Assembly (NCBI RefSeq): GCF_016651105.1
Contig: NZ_JAEKEL010000001.1
Span: 1,137,501-1,201,500, forward strand
DNA from: Pseudomonas sp. TH15
GTDB lineage: Bacteria; Pseudomonadota; Gammaproteobacteria; Pseudomonadales; Pseudomonadaceae
Direction of reading: 5' to 3'
DNA: 64,000 nt
In this document: positions 44,828 through 52,265 of the stretch, piece by piece
Layout: every line of letters begins with the position of its first letter
How positions within the stretch are numbered: position 1 is the first letter of the stretch
Notes under the pieces: generated by a model
The model's input: the letters and a program-made list of their open reading frames with translations, nothing else
Told to the model about the DNA's origin: nothing
The model's database searches: none
Program-made: the position numbers and the translations under genes

Positions 44828-46366
44828 ATGACATCCCTGACGGTCACGGCGCCCATCGCTGCGGCCAACCCGGCGACGGCGGCTGCGCCACCGGTCTTCG
44901 GTCTGCGGATCATCATCGGTCTGGTGGGCGTGTTGCTGGCGGTGCTGGTGTCCGGCCTGAACGAGATGGTGACCAAAGTCGCGTTGGCCGACATTCGCGG
45001 CGCGCTGGCCATCGGTTACGACGAAGGCACCTGGCTGGTCGCCAGTTACACCGCGACCTCGGTGGCGGCGATGGCGTTTGCGCCGTGGTGCTCGGTGACG
45101 TTCTCGTTGCGGCGTTTCACCCTCAGCGCGATCAGTCTGTTCACCTTGCTCGGCGTGCTGTGCCCGTTCGCACCGAATTACGAAAGCCTGTTGCTCATGC
45201 GCATCTTGCAAGGCCTGGCCGGCGGGGCATTGCCGCCGATGCTGATGACCGTTGCGCTGCGTTTCCTGCCGCCGAATTTCAAACTCTATGGCTTGGCCGG
45301 TTACGCGCTGACGGCCACTTTCGGCCCCGGCCTCGGCACACCATTGGCCGGGTTGTGGACCGAGTACTTCGGCTGGCAATGGACGTTCTGGCAAATCATC
45401 GGGCCGTGCCTGATTGCCATGGCGGCGGTGGCCTACGGTTTGCCTCAGGATCCACTGCGCCTGGAGCGCTTAAAGCAGTTCAACTGGCGTGGTTTGCTAT
45501 TGGGCTTTCCGGCGATTTGCATGCTGGTGATCGGCATCTTGCAGGGCAATCGGCTGGACTGGTTCGAATCGAGCCTCATCTGCTTTTTGCTCGGCGGCGG
45601 GTTGCTGTTGCTGGTGCTGTTCCTGATCAACGAATGGTCGCAGCCGATTCCGTTTTTCAAGTTGCAGATGCTCGGCATCCGCAACCTGTCGTTTGCTTTG
45701 ATGACCCTTGCCGGGGTGTTGGTGGTGCTGTTGGCGGTGGTGATCATTCCCTCCAGTTACCTGGCGCAGGTCCAGGGTTATCGGCCGATTCAGACCGCGC
45801 CGATCATGCTGCTGGCAGCGCTGCCGCAATTGATCGCGCTGCCGTTGGTGGCGGCGCTGTGCAACCTGCGCTGGGTCGATTGCCGTTGGGTGCTGGGGAT
45901 TGGCCTGAGCATGCTGGCGTTGTCCTGCCTCGGTGGTTCGCAACTGACCTCGGCGTGGATTCGCGACGATTTCTACCTCCTGCAACTGCTGCAAATCTTC
46001 GGTCAGCCTATGGCGGTGTTGCCGCTGCTGATGCTTTCCACCGGCAGCATCACGCCGATGGAAGGGCCGTTCGCCTCGGCCTGGTTCAACACCGTCAAAG
46101 GCCTGGCCGCGGTGATCGCCACCGGCGTACTCGATGCGCTGACCACCTCACGGTTGCATTTCCACTCGACCATGTTGGTCGACAGCCTCGGTAACTCTCC
46201 CCTGGCCGACCGCAGCGATGCCGGCCTTGCCCATCGGCTGCATGAGCAGGCCGTGGTGCTGACGTCTTCCGATCTTTATCTGTGCATGGCCGGCGTCGCG
46301 GTGGCGCTGATCCTGCTGATTTTCTGGCTGCCGACGCGGATCTATCCGCCGCGCGCGCCGACTTGA
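44828..46366 (+). CDS. MFS drug/proton antiporter, EmrB (DHA2) type
   Basis: A 512-residue inner-membrane transporter with about 14 hydrophobic segments. It keeps family motifs such as DEGTWLVASYT in the first loop region and MRILQGLAGGALPPMLM. The ATG at 44828 has ggag upstream (cccggagtagctatttc); the 12-residue extension upstream is not needed. It is the first gene of an operon with a periplasmic adaptor and an outer-membrane lipoprotein, forming a tripartite pump; the substrate is unknown. Confidence 0.92.
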   Translation: MTSLTVTAPIAAANPATAAAPPVFGLRIIIGLVGVLLAVLVSGLNEMVTKVALADIRGALAIGYDEGTWLVASYTATSVAAMAFAPWCSVTFSLRRFTLSAISLFTLLGVLCPFAPNYESLLLMRILQGLAGGALPPMLMTVALRFLPPNFKLYGLAGYALTATFGPGLGTPLAGLWTEYFGWQWTFWQIIGPCLIAMAAVAYGLPQDPLRLERLKQFNWRGLLLGFPAICMLVIGILQGNRLDWFESSLICFLLGGGLLLLVLFLINEWSQPIPFFKLQMLGIRNLSFALMTLAGVLVVLLAVVIIPSSYLAQVQGYRPIQTAPIMLLAALPQLIALPLVAALCNLRWVDCRWVLGIGLSMLALSCLGGSQLTSAWIRDDFYLLQLLQIFGQPMAVLPLLMLSTGSITPMEGPFASAWFNTVKGLAAVIATGVLDALTTSRLHFHSTMLVDSLGNSPLADRSDAGLAHRLHEQAVVLTSSDLYLCMAGVAVALILLIFWLPTRIYPPRAPT

Positions 46367-46392
46367 ACGCTTCATTGAAACAGAAGGTTTTT

Positions 46393-47457
46393 ATGACGAC
46401 TTATCCAAAGCAAAAAGTGGCTGTCGGCGTTGCCGCAGCGATCGCGGTCGGCGTGCTGATTTACCTGGTCGCGCCAGGACTGTTCGGCAAGCGCACGCAA
46501 CAGAGCACCAACGACGCCTTTGTCTCTGCGGACTTCACCCTGGTGGTGCCGCGGGTCGCCGGGTTTATCAAAGAGGTGTTGGTCGAGGACAACCAGCAGG
46601 TCAAGGCGGGGCAGTTACTGGCGTTGATCGATGACCGGGATTTGCGCGCCGCCGCCCAGGCCGCCGACGCCGAAACCCTGGTGGCCAGGGCGCAACTGCA
46701 AAACGCTCGGGCGACCCTTGAGCGCCAGGCATCGGTGATCGCTCAGGCTCAGGCGACGGTGGTGTCGGCCAAGGCCGAAATGGCCTTCGCCGAGCATGAA
46801 CTGAACCGCTACAACCACCTCGCGGGCGTGGGCGCCGGTACGGTGCAGAACGCGCAACAGGCGCGGACCCATATCGATCAGGCCACCGCGCGGCTGGCCA
46901 ACGCTATGGCGGTACTGGCGGCAGAACGCAAGCAGGTGGAGATCCTCACCGCCCAGCGTGACGCGGCGGAAGGTGGGCTGAAGCGGTCGCAAGCGGCGCT
47001 GGAAATGGCGAGCTACGAGCTGTCTTACACCCGCATCGTTGCGCCGCAGGACGGCATGGTCGGTGAGCGTGCAGTGCGGGTCGGCGCGTATGTGACGCCG
47101 GGCAGCAAGATTCTGGCGGTGGTGCCGCTGGCTCAGGCTTATGTGGTCGCCAATTTCCAGGAGACTCAACTGACGGATGTGCAGCAGGGGCAGGACGTGC
47201 GGATTCGTGTCGACAGCCTCGGTGGCGAAGCGTTGAGCGGTCGTGTCGAAAGTATCGCGCCGGCCACCGGGGTGACGTTTGCTTCGATCAAACCGGATAA
47301 CGCCACTGGCAACTTCACCAAAGTGGTGCAGCGGATTCCGGTGAAAATCGTTCTTGAACCGGGCCAGCCGTTGGCTGGGCGGTTGCGGGTGGGGATGTCG
47401 GTGGAGGCGCAGATTGATACCGCCAGCGTTGATAAGCATGAGGTCGTTCAACGATGA
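46393..47457 (+). CDS. EmrA/HlyD-family periplasmic adaptor of the MFS pump
   Basis: A 354-residue membrane-fusion protein: one N-terminal helix at about 9-30 (VAVGVAAAIAVGVLIYLVAPG), split lipoyl domain halves (VVPRVAGFIKEVLVEDNQQVKAG and TRIVAPQDGMVGERAVRVG region), a coiled-coil hairpin between, and a beta-barrel. It follows the MFS gene by 26 bases and overlaps the next gene by four bases (ATGA). Confidence 0.92.
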   Translation: MTTYPKQKVAVGVAAAIAVGVLIYLVAPGLFGKRTQQSTNDAFVSADFTLVVPRVAGFIKEVLVEDNQQVKAGQLLALIDDRDLRAAAQAADAETLVARAQLQNARATLERQASVIAQAQATVVSAKAEMAFAEHELNRYNHLAGVGAGTVQNAQQARTHIDQATARLANAMAVLAAERKQVEILTAQRDAAEGGLKRSQAALEMASYELSYTRIVAPQDGMVGERAVRVGAYVTPGSKILAVVPLAQAYVVANFQETQLTDVQQGQDVRIRVDSLGGEALSGRVESIAPATGVTFASIKPDNATGNFTKVVQRIPVKIVLEPGQPLAGRLRVGMSVEAQIDTASVDKHEVVQR

Positions 47458-49010
47458 AAATCTCCGTTGATCATTCTGACGCCTTCGCGGGCAAGCCCGC
47501 TCCCACAGGGGAATGCATTTCAAAGTGGGAGCGGGCTTGCTCGCGAAGAGGCCAGTGGCCGCAACTGACTTTCTGCGCCTTGCTCGTCTTGGGGATGTCC
47601 GCCTGCACCGTCGGCCCGGACTTCCAAAAACCCGAGCCACAGCAAATCACCGAATGGTCAAAGCCAGCAAAGCCTGCCGCCAGCCAAGCTGTCGCCCAAA
47701 CCATGGACGAACGCTGGTGGGAGATTTTCCACGATCCGAAACTCTCAGCCCTGACCCAGCGGGCCCTGATCGATAACCTCGATCTGAAACTCGCCAGCAG
47801 CCGCTTGCAGCAAAGCCGCGCCGCCCGCCAGGTGATCACCGCTGATCGTTACCCGAACACCGCCGCCACCGGCAGCTACGCGCGCAAACGCAACAGCGGT
47901 GTGGGCTTGAGCGATCCGTCGGGCAAAAACGGCGACTCGGCGTTCAACCTCTGGGACGCCGGCTTCTCTGCGTCTTGGGAGTTGGACTTCTGGGGCCGCT
48001 TGCGCCGCGAAACTGAAGCCGCCGACGCGACCCTTGAAGTCGCCGAAAACGACCGTCGCGGCGTGTTGCTGTCGGTATTGGCCGAAACCGCTCAGGACTA
48101 CATCCAGTTGCGCGGTGTGCAGAACACCCGAGCCGTCACCGAACAGAATCTCGACGTCGCCCGGCACAGTCTGAAGCTCTCGCAACTGCGCCTGGCCGAC
48201 GGCGTAGCCACGGACCTGGACGTCGCTGAAGCGGCCGCACAAGTGGCGGCCATCGAGTCTCGCCTGCCGGCGCTGGAGCAGCGTCAGTCTCAACTGATCA
48301 ACGCCCTGAGCCTGTTGATGGGCGAGCCGCCGCAAGCGTTGCAAGCCGAGTTATCCACAGACGCCCCGGTGCCGCAGACTCCGCGTCAGGTTGCCATCGG
48401 CCTGCCGTCGCAACTGGCCGAGCGTCGCCCGGACATCCGTCAGGCCGAAGCACGGCTGCATGCCGCGACCGCAAGCATCGGCGTGGCCAAGGGCGATTTC
48501 TATCCGCGGATCACCCTGTCGGGCAACGTCGGCTCGCAGTCCATGCAACTGAGCGATTTCGGTTCCTGGGGCTCGCGTTCGTTCGGCATCGGCCCGCAAT
48601 TCAACCTGCCGCTGTTCGACGGCGGCCGTCTGCGCGGCATGCTCAACCTGCGCGAAGCCCAGCAACAGGAAGCGGCGCTGGCCTACCAGCAAACCGTGCT
48701 GCGCGCCTGGCATGAAATCGACGATCAACTGACCGCCTACAACGCCAGCCAACTGCGCCGCGACAGCCTCGCCGAAGCCGTACGGCAGAACCAGATCGCC
48801 CTGCGCACCGCGCAACAGCAATACGTCGAAGGCGTGGTCGATTTCGTCAACGTCCTCACCGTGCAAGGCGCGTTGCTGGCCACGCAGGAGCAGTGGGTGG
48901 AAAGCTCGACGGGGGTTTCGCTGGCGATGGTAGGGTTGTACCGAGCGTTGGGTGGAGGTTGGGAGTCGGTTTATCCGATAGCGAAACTTGCTACCAGTAA
49001 TCCGGTTTGA
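47454..49010 (+). CDS. NodT-family outer-membrane factor lipoprotein with REP-encoded N-terminus
   Basis: A 518-residue TolC-like outer-membrane channel. The hydrophobic signal and lipobox end at C51 (ALLVLGMSAC, then TVGPDFQKPEP), much further in than the usual position near residue 20. Residues ~9-33 are encoded by a REP palindrome (47481-47551) inserted in frame. No in-frame ATG lies between the REP and the signal core except M48, so the ATG at 47454, which overlaps the adaptor stop, must be used, or a non-standard start. Two OEP repeats follow, with the coiled-coil regions about 100-230 and 300-440. It completes the tripartite pump. Confidence 0.9.
   Translation: MKISVDHSDAFAGKPAPTGECISKWERACSRRGQWPQLTFCALLVLGMSACTVGPDFQKPEPQQITEWSKPAKPAASQAVAQTMDERWWEIFHDPKLSALTQRALIDNLDLKLASSRLQQSRAARQVITADRYPNTAATGSYARKRNSGVGLSDPSGKNGDSAFNLWDAGFSASWELDFWGRLRRETEAADATLEVAENDRRGVLLSVLAETAQDYIQLRGVQNTRAVTEQNLDVARHSLKLSQLRLADGVATDLDVAEAAAQVAAIESRLPALEQRQSQLINALSLLMGEPPQALQAELSTDAPVPQTPRQVAIGLPSQLAERRPDIRQAEARLHAATASIGVAKGDFYPRITLSGNVGSQSMQLSDFGSWGSRSFGIGPQFNLPLFDGGRLRGMLNLREAQQQEAALAYQQTVLRAWHEIDDQLTAYNASQLRRDSLAEAVRQNQIALRTAQQQYVEGVVDFVNVLTVQGALLATQEQWVESSTGVSLAMVGLYRALGGGWESVYPIAKLATSNPV
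47481..47551. repeat. REP-type inverted repeat inside a coding region
   Basis: Arms gccttcgcgggcaagcccgc and gcgggcttgctcgcgaag (with flanking tcccac/gtggga) are inverted around an 18-base loop. It is the same type as the pair at 57381-57468, yet lies in frame within the signal-peptide region of the outer-membrane factor. Confidence 0.85.
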
Positions 49011-49680
49011 TCGCCGGTTTCTTGTGCGTGGGCACTCGGTTTGGAAACTGATTAAGGAGCAATTCTTCATTGGCAATAAAGCGTCTCAACCAGTGCGAGT
49101 TATCTTTCAAAGAACCTGGAGGAGGGCGAACAGAACCAGTCCGATAAGGAAGGATCACTCCAATGACCAGGTCGGGAAAATCTGTTCGAAGCGCCTTCAG
49201 TGCAGGGGTCATATCGGTGTCACTGGAAACCAGAATGATTTGCTCAATACTCTCAGCACCTTCGAGCATTGTTTGTCGGCTCGCAGTGCGATACATGCTG
49301 ATTGCTATATGAACATCGGTTTCTTTTTCTTCCAACTTCCAGATATCGACTTTGTCCTGACGTGACGCATGGGTGTTTTTATCTACAAACCTTGGCGCTT
49401 TGGCTGGCTCTAATTGATGTCTTCCGAAATGCACGGCGACCTTGCTGGCACGCAAAGCCCTTATGTATGCATCCTGAGCCTCTTTGGAAACGCGGCCACG
49501 GGTTGCCAACTGGGGTTTGATTGGAGAAGTGAAGTAGTCAATCGATACGATTGAGCTTTGAGGGTTTTCTATGAAGGTTATGTGCGTCAGCAGGCTGCGC
49601 AGGTCCAACCATTTATAGGGTGTACCAGCGAGCAAGCCGTAAAACAGGTTGTAGCCATCAACGAAAAATGCGGTACGCAC
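48991..49680 (-). CDS. NYN-domain protein (PIN-like nuclease fold)
   Basis: A 229-residue protein with NYN-domain signature residues: D8 in FFVDGYNLFYG, the EKETDVHIAISMY block and SSDTDMTPAL. These acidic positions would bind a metal ion for RNA cleavage. The family resembles LabA/DUF88 proteins. The ATG is at 49680. The last 20 bases overlap the convergent outer-membrane-factor gene. The physiological target is unknown. Confidence 0.85.
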   Translation of the reverse strand: MRTAFFVDGYNLFYGLLAGTPYKWLDLRSLLTHITFIENPQSSIVSIDYFTSPIKPQLATRGRVSKEAQDAYIRALRASKVAVHFGRHQLEPAKAPRFVDKNTHASRQDKVDIWKLEEKETDVHIAISMYRTASRQTMLEGAESIEQIILVSSDTDMTPALKALRTDFPDLVIGVILPYRTGSVRPPPGSLKDNSHWLRRFIANEELLLNQFPNRVPTHKKPAIKPDYW

Positions 49681-49698
49681 AAAAAATCCTCAGAAACG

Positions 49699-49724
49699 AA
49701 AAAACCGGCCTAAGCCGGTTTTTT
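49699..49724. terminator. Rho-independent terminator (symmetric)
   Basis: A strong hairpin aaccggc/gccggtt is flanked by A6 and T6, so it can act in both directions. It lies just upstream of the NYN gene start and just downstream of the minus-strand gene remnant, whose transcript it would once have ended. Confidence 0.8.
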
Positions 49725-49730
49725 CATCCC

Positions 49731-49817
49731 CAACTGCCAGCGAACTGAATCGCTACGTACGGGGTTGAGTAAGGCAATCCTAGATTGAGCGCGTCATGCA
49801 GGTCAACCACCAAATAA
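49731..49817 (-). pseudogene. Possible 3' remnant of a degraded gene
   Basis: The minus-strand frame reads about 28 codons, including VVDLHDALNLGLPYSTPYVA, and ends at a TGA just before a terminator. It is protein-like in composition, with an upstream in-frame stop (near 49830). I do not recognise the parent family. Confidence 0.35.
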
Positions 49818-50166
49818 TTGCAGGCTCACTCCGCTGGTTTATCTCCAGCACCGGCTCGCCAGTTTTGGTTGCTGATACCAACCGGGGTCAAGCCATTTAG
49901 GGGCTTCTGTATTAGAGGTTGTTGCAGGGAGAGGTACATTTGCCCTGCGTTCATTCTCTTAGGTCGCTTGTCTATCACCCCTTTCGCAATGAGCAATTGG
50001 TAGCTTCCTCAACTCGTGTAGGAAGTCGGTGTTTGCCTACCTTTCTTAAACAACCATGGAGCAGCCCTCTCTTTTGAAACAACACATTTCTATCCAATGA
50101 TGGCTACTCGCTTGACGCCACCCCGCGCTGTCGTAGACTCCGCTCATCCGTCAGGGAGTCACGGTC

Positions 50167-50949
50167 ATGCCGCGTTTTGGAAGTTGGGTTCTAGGATTGA
50201 CCTTTGTAACGTGCGCAGTACAGGCGCAAACACCCGCGGCAGGCGATCCGCTGTTGGAAAACAGTCCGGTCGGTAGCACTTCGCAGGCCAGCAGTGAAGC
50301 TCGTGGCGTGCTGCGGGCGCGGGATCAAGCGGTGCTCGCCAGCGAGTTGCCGGGGCGTATTGTCGAGTTGCCGTTCAGTGAGGGCGAGTCGTTCAAGAAG
50401 GGCGACACCCTGGCGCGTTTCGATTGCTCGGGCTTTCAGGCCCAGCTCAATGCGGCGCAGGCTGCCACCCGTGGGGCCAGTGAAGAATTGGCTCACAACA
50501 AGCAATTGGCAGCGTTGAATTCGGTCGGGCGTTTCGAAGTGGCGCGGGCCGAGGCCAAGGTCAGCGAGACTCAGGCGCAGTCCCAGGTCTATCAAGTGCA
50601 GGTCAAACGTTGCAGCGTGATTGCGCCGTTTGATGGCCAGGTTGTCGAGCGCAAGGTCCAGCGTTATGAAAGCGTGGCTGCCGGCGCGCCGTTGCTGGAT
50701 GTGGTCGACAACCGCACCCTGGAAATCCATTTGCTGATTCCGTCGCGCTGGATGGGCAAGCTCAAGCCCGGCCAGACCTTCAGTTTTGTGCCCGATGAAA
50801 CCGGTCAGCCGCTGGATGCCACGGTCAAGCGCCTCGGCGCGCGCATCGATGAAGGCAGCCAGACCTTGCTGTTGGTGGCGACGCTGCCCAACGCCACGGG
50901 CCTATTGGCCGGCATGAGCGGAACGGCGCGTTTCGCGGAGCTCAAGTGA
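50167..50949 (+). CDS. Periplasmic adaptor (HlyD/RND membrane-fusion type)
   Basis: A 260-residue exported adaptor. The signal peptide ends near TCAVQAQ; the barrel-sandwich halves are VLASELPGRIVELPFSEGESFKKGD and CSVIAPFDGQVVER (quoted as positions ~60-85 and ~155-170), with a short coiled coil (~95-150) and a beta-barrel to the end. The ATG has aggga-type site nine bases upstream. It heads a tightly packed operon of four genes (50167-54868). Unlike RND adaptors it lacks a pump partner nearby, and it is shorter than usual. Confidence 0.85.
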   Translation: MPRFGSWVLGLTFVTCAVQAQTPAAGDPLLENSPVGSTSQASSEARGVLRARDQAVLASELPGRIVELPFSEGESFKKGDTLARFDCSGFQAQLNAAQAATRGASEELAHNKQLAALNSVGRFEVARAEAKVSETQAQSQVYQVQVKRCSVIAPFDGQVVERKVQRYESVAAGAPLLDVVDNRTLEIHLLIPSRWMGKLKPGQTFSFVPDETGQPLDATVKRLGARIDEGSQTLLLVATLPNATGLLAGMSGTARFAELK

Positions 50950-52265
50950 ACGCCCCGGTAACGGGCGGGGCCGAGCAGGTCTTCGCCCGGTTCCTCGACC
51001 TTGAACGTCAGACCCGCGCCGCTCGCAACCCGGCGCAACTGGCTTACAGCCTGGTCAATGACGGCCAGGCCTTGTTTGGTTTTCGCCACGCGGCGTTGTT
51101 GATTGCCGGCAAGGTGCAAGCCGTGACCGGCGTAAGCACCGTGGACCCGAACGCGCCATTCGTGGCGTTCGTCGAGCAGGCGGTGGCGCAGTTGTTCAAG
51201 CTCGACCTGTTGAAGCAGGCGCGAGCGATTTCCCCCACGCTGCTGAGCGAATCGATTCAAGCCGACTGGCAAAGCCTCTCCAGCGCCCAGGTGTTCTGGC
51301 TGCCCTTGGTGGACCATCAGGGCGAGGTGTTCGGCGGTTTGTGGCTGGCCCGCGACGTGGCGTGGAACCCGCCTGAGCAAATATTGCTGTCACAACTGGG
51401 CGACACTTACAGCCACGCCTGGCTGGCGCTGCAACCGCGCAAACCCTGGCGCCTGCGCTGGACCCGAAAACGTCAGGTCGCATTGGTCGTGGTGTTACTC
51501 CTCGGGCTGCTGATCCCGGTGCGCCAATCGGTGCTGGCGCCGGCCGAAGTCGTGCCGCTGGGCGGGCGCGTGGTGGCGGCTCCGCTGGATGGAGTGATCG
51601 CCGAGTTCCTGGTCAAACCCAACCAGACGGTAAAAACCGGCGACCTGCTGCTGCGCTTCGAAAGCACCACCCTCAAGGCCCAGGCCGATGTGGCTGATCG
51701 TGCGCTGGGTGTGGCTGAAGCCGAGCTCAAGGCCAATTCCCAGCGTTCGTTCGCCGATGCTGAATCCAGTTCGAAAATTGATTTATTGGCCGCGCGGGTC
51801 GAGCAGAAACGCGCCGAACGCGACTACGCCCGCGAGTTGCTCAATCGCAGTGAAGTGCGCGCTGAACGCGACGGCATCGCAGTGTTTGCCGATGCCGAAC
51901 GCTTGACCGGCAAACCGGTGCAGACCGGCGAACGTTTGATGGAAATTGCCGATCCGAACCAGGCTGAATTGCGCATCGAACTGGCGGTGGGCGACGCGAT
52001 CTCGCTGGAACCGGGGGCCGAAATCTCGCTGTTTCTCGACAGCGATCCGCTGAAGCGCCACCTCGCCACGCTGGAGCGCTCGGCCTACGAGGCGCAACCG
52101 ACCGCCGGCGGGCAGCTTGCGTACCGGTTGGACGCCAATTTCACCGATGCCCCACCGCGCATCGGCCTGCGCGGCACGGCGAAAATCTTCGGCGATCGCG
52201 CACCGCTGGCGTTGTACCTGCTGCGTCGGCCACTGGCCGGCCTGCGTCAGAGCGTGGGCCTGTAA
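50946..52265 (+). CDS. GAF-like domain fused to HlyD-type membrane adaptor
   Basis: A 439-residue protein with an uncommon layout. Residues ~10-160 are soluble, predicted cytoplasmic and GAF-like in pattern (LVNDGQALFGFRHAALLIAG; FWLPLVDHQGEVFGGLWLA). A helix at ~178-198 (QVALVVVLLLGLLIPVRQSV) then leads to a periplasmic HlyD region with lipoyl motif VVAAPLDGVIAEFLVKPNQ and coiled coil (~240-310). It starts with GTG, overlapping the previous stop (GTGA). A sensory input domain on an adaptor suggests regulated export; the ligand is unknown. Confidence 0.85.
   Translation: MNAPVTGGAEQVFARFLDLERQTRAARNPAQLAYSLVNDGQALFGFRHAALLIAGKVQAVTGVSTVDPNAPFVAFVEQAVAQLFKLDLLKQARAISPTLLSESIQADWQSLSSAQVFWLPLVDHQGEVFGGLWLARDVAWNPPEQILLSQLGDTYSHAWLALQPRKPWRLRWTRKRQVALVVVLLLGLLIPVRQSVLAPAEVVPLGGRVVAAPLDGVIAEFLVKPNQTVKTGDLLLRFESTTLKAQADVADRALGVAEAELKANSQRSFADAESSSKIDLLAARVEQKRAERDYARELLNRSEVRAERDGIAVFADAERLTGKPVQTGERLMEIADPNQAELRIELAVGDAISLEPGAEISLFLDSDPLKRHLATLERSAYEAQPTAGGQLAYRLDANFTDAPPRIGLRGTAKIFGDRAPLALYLLRRPLAGLRQSVGL

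Larger units (their letters stand above)
49681..50166. other. 486-base region with a terminator and a probable gene remnant
   Basis: No intact gene is supported. It holds a hairpin terminator (49699-49724) and, on the minus strand, a short open tail at about 49731-49817 that reads DLHDALNLGLPYSTPYVAIQ and ends FAGSWG with a stop. An in-frame stop precedes it, so it looks like the 3' end of a lost gene. Base composition is AT-richer than the flanks. Other reading frames here are short. Confidence 0.55.
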
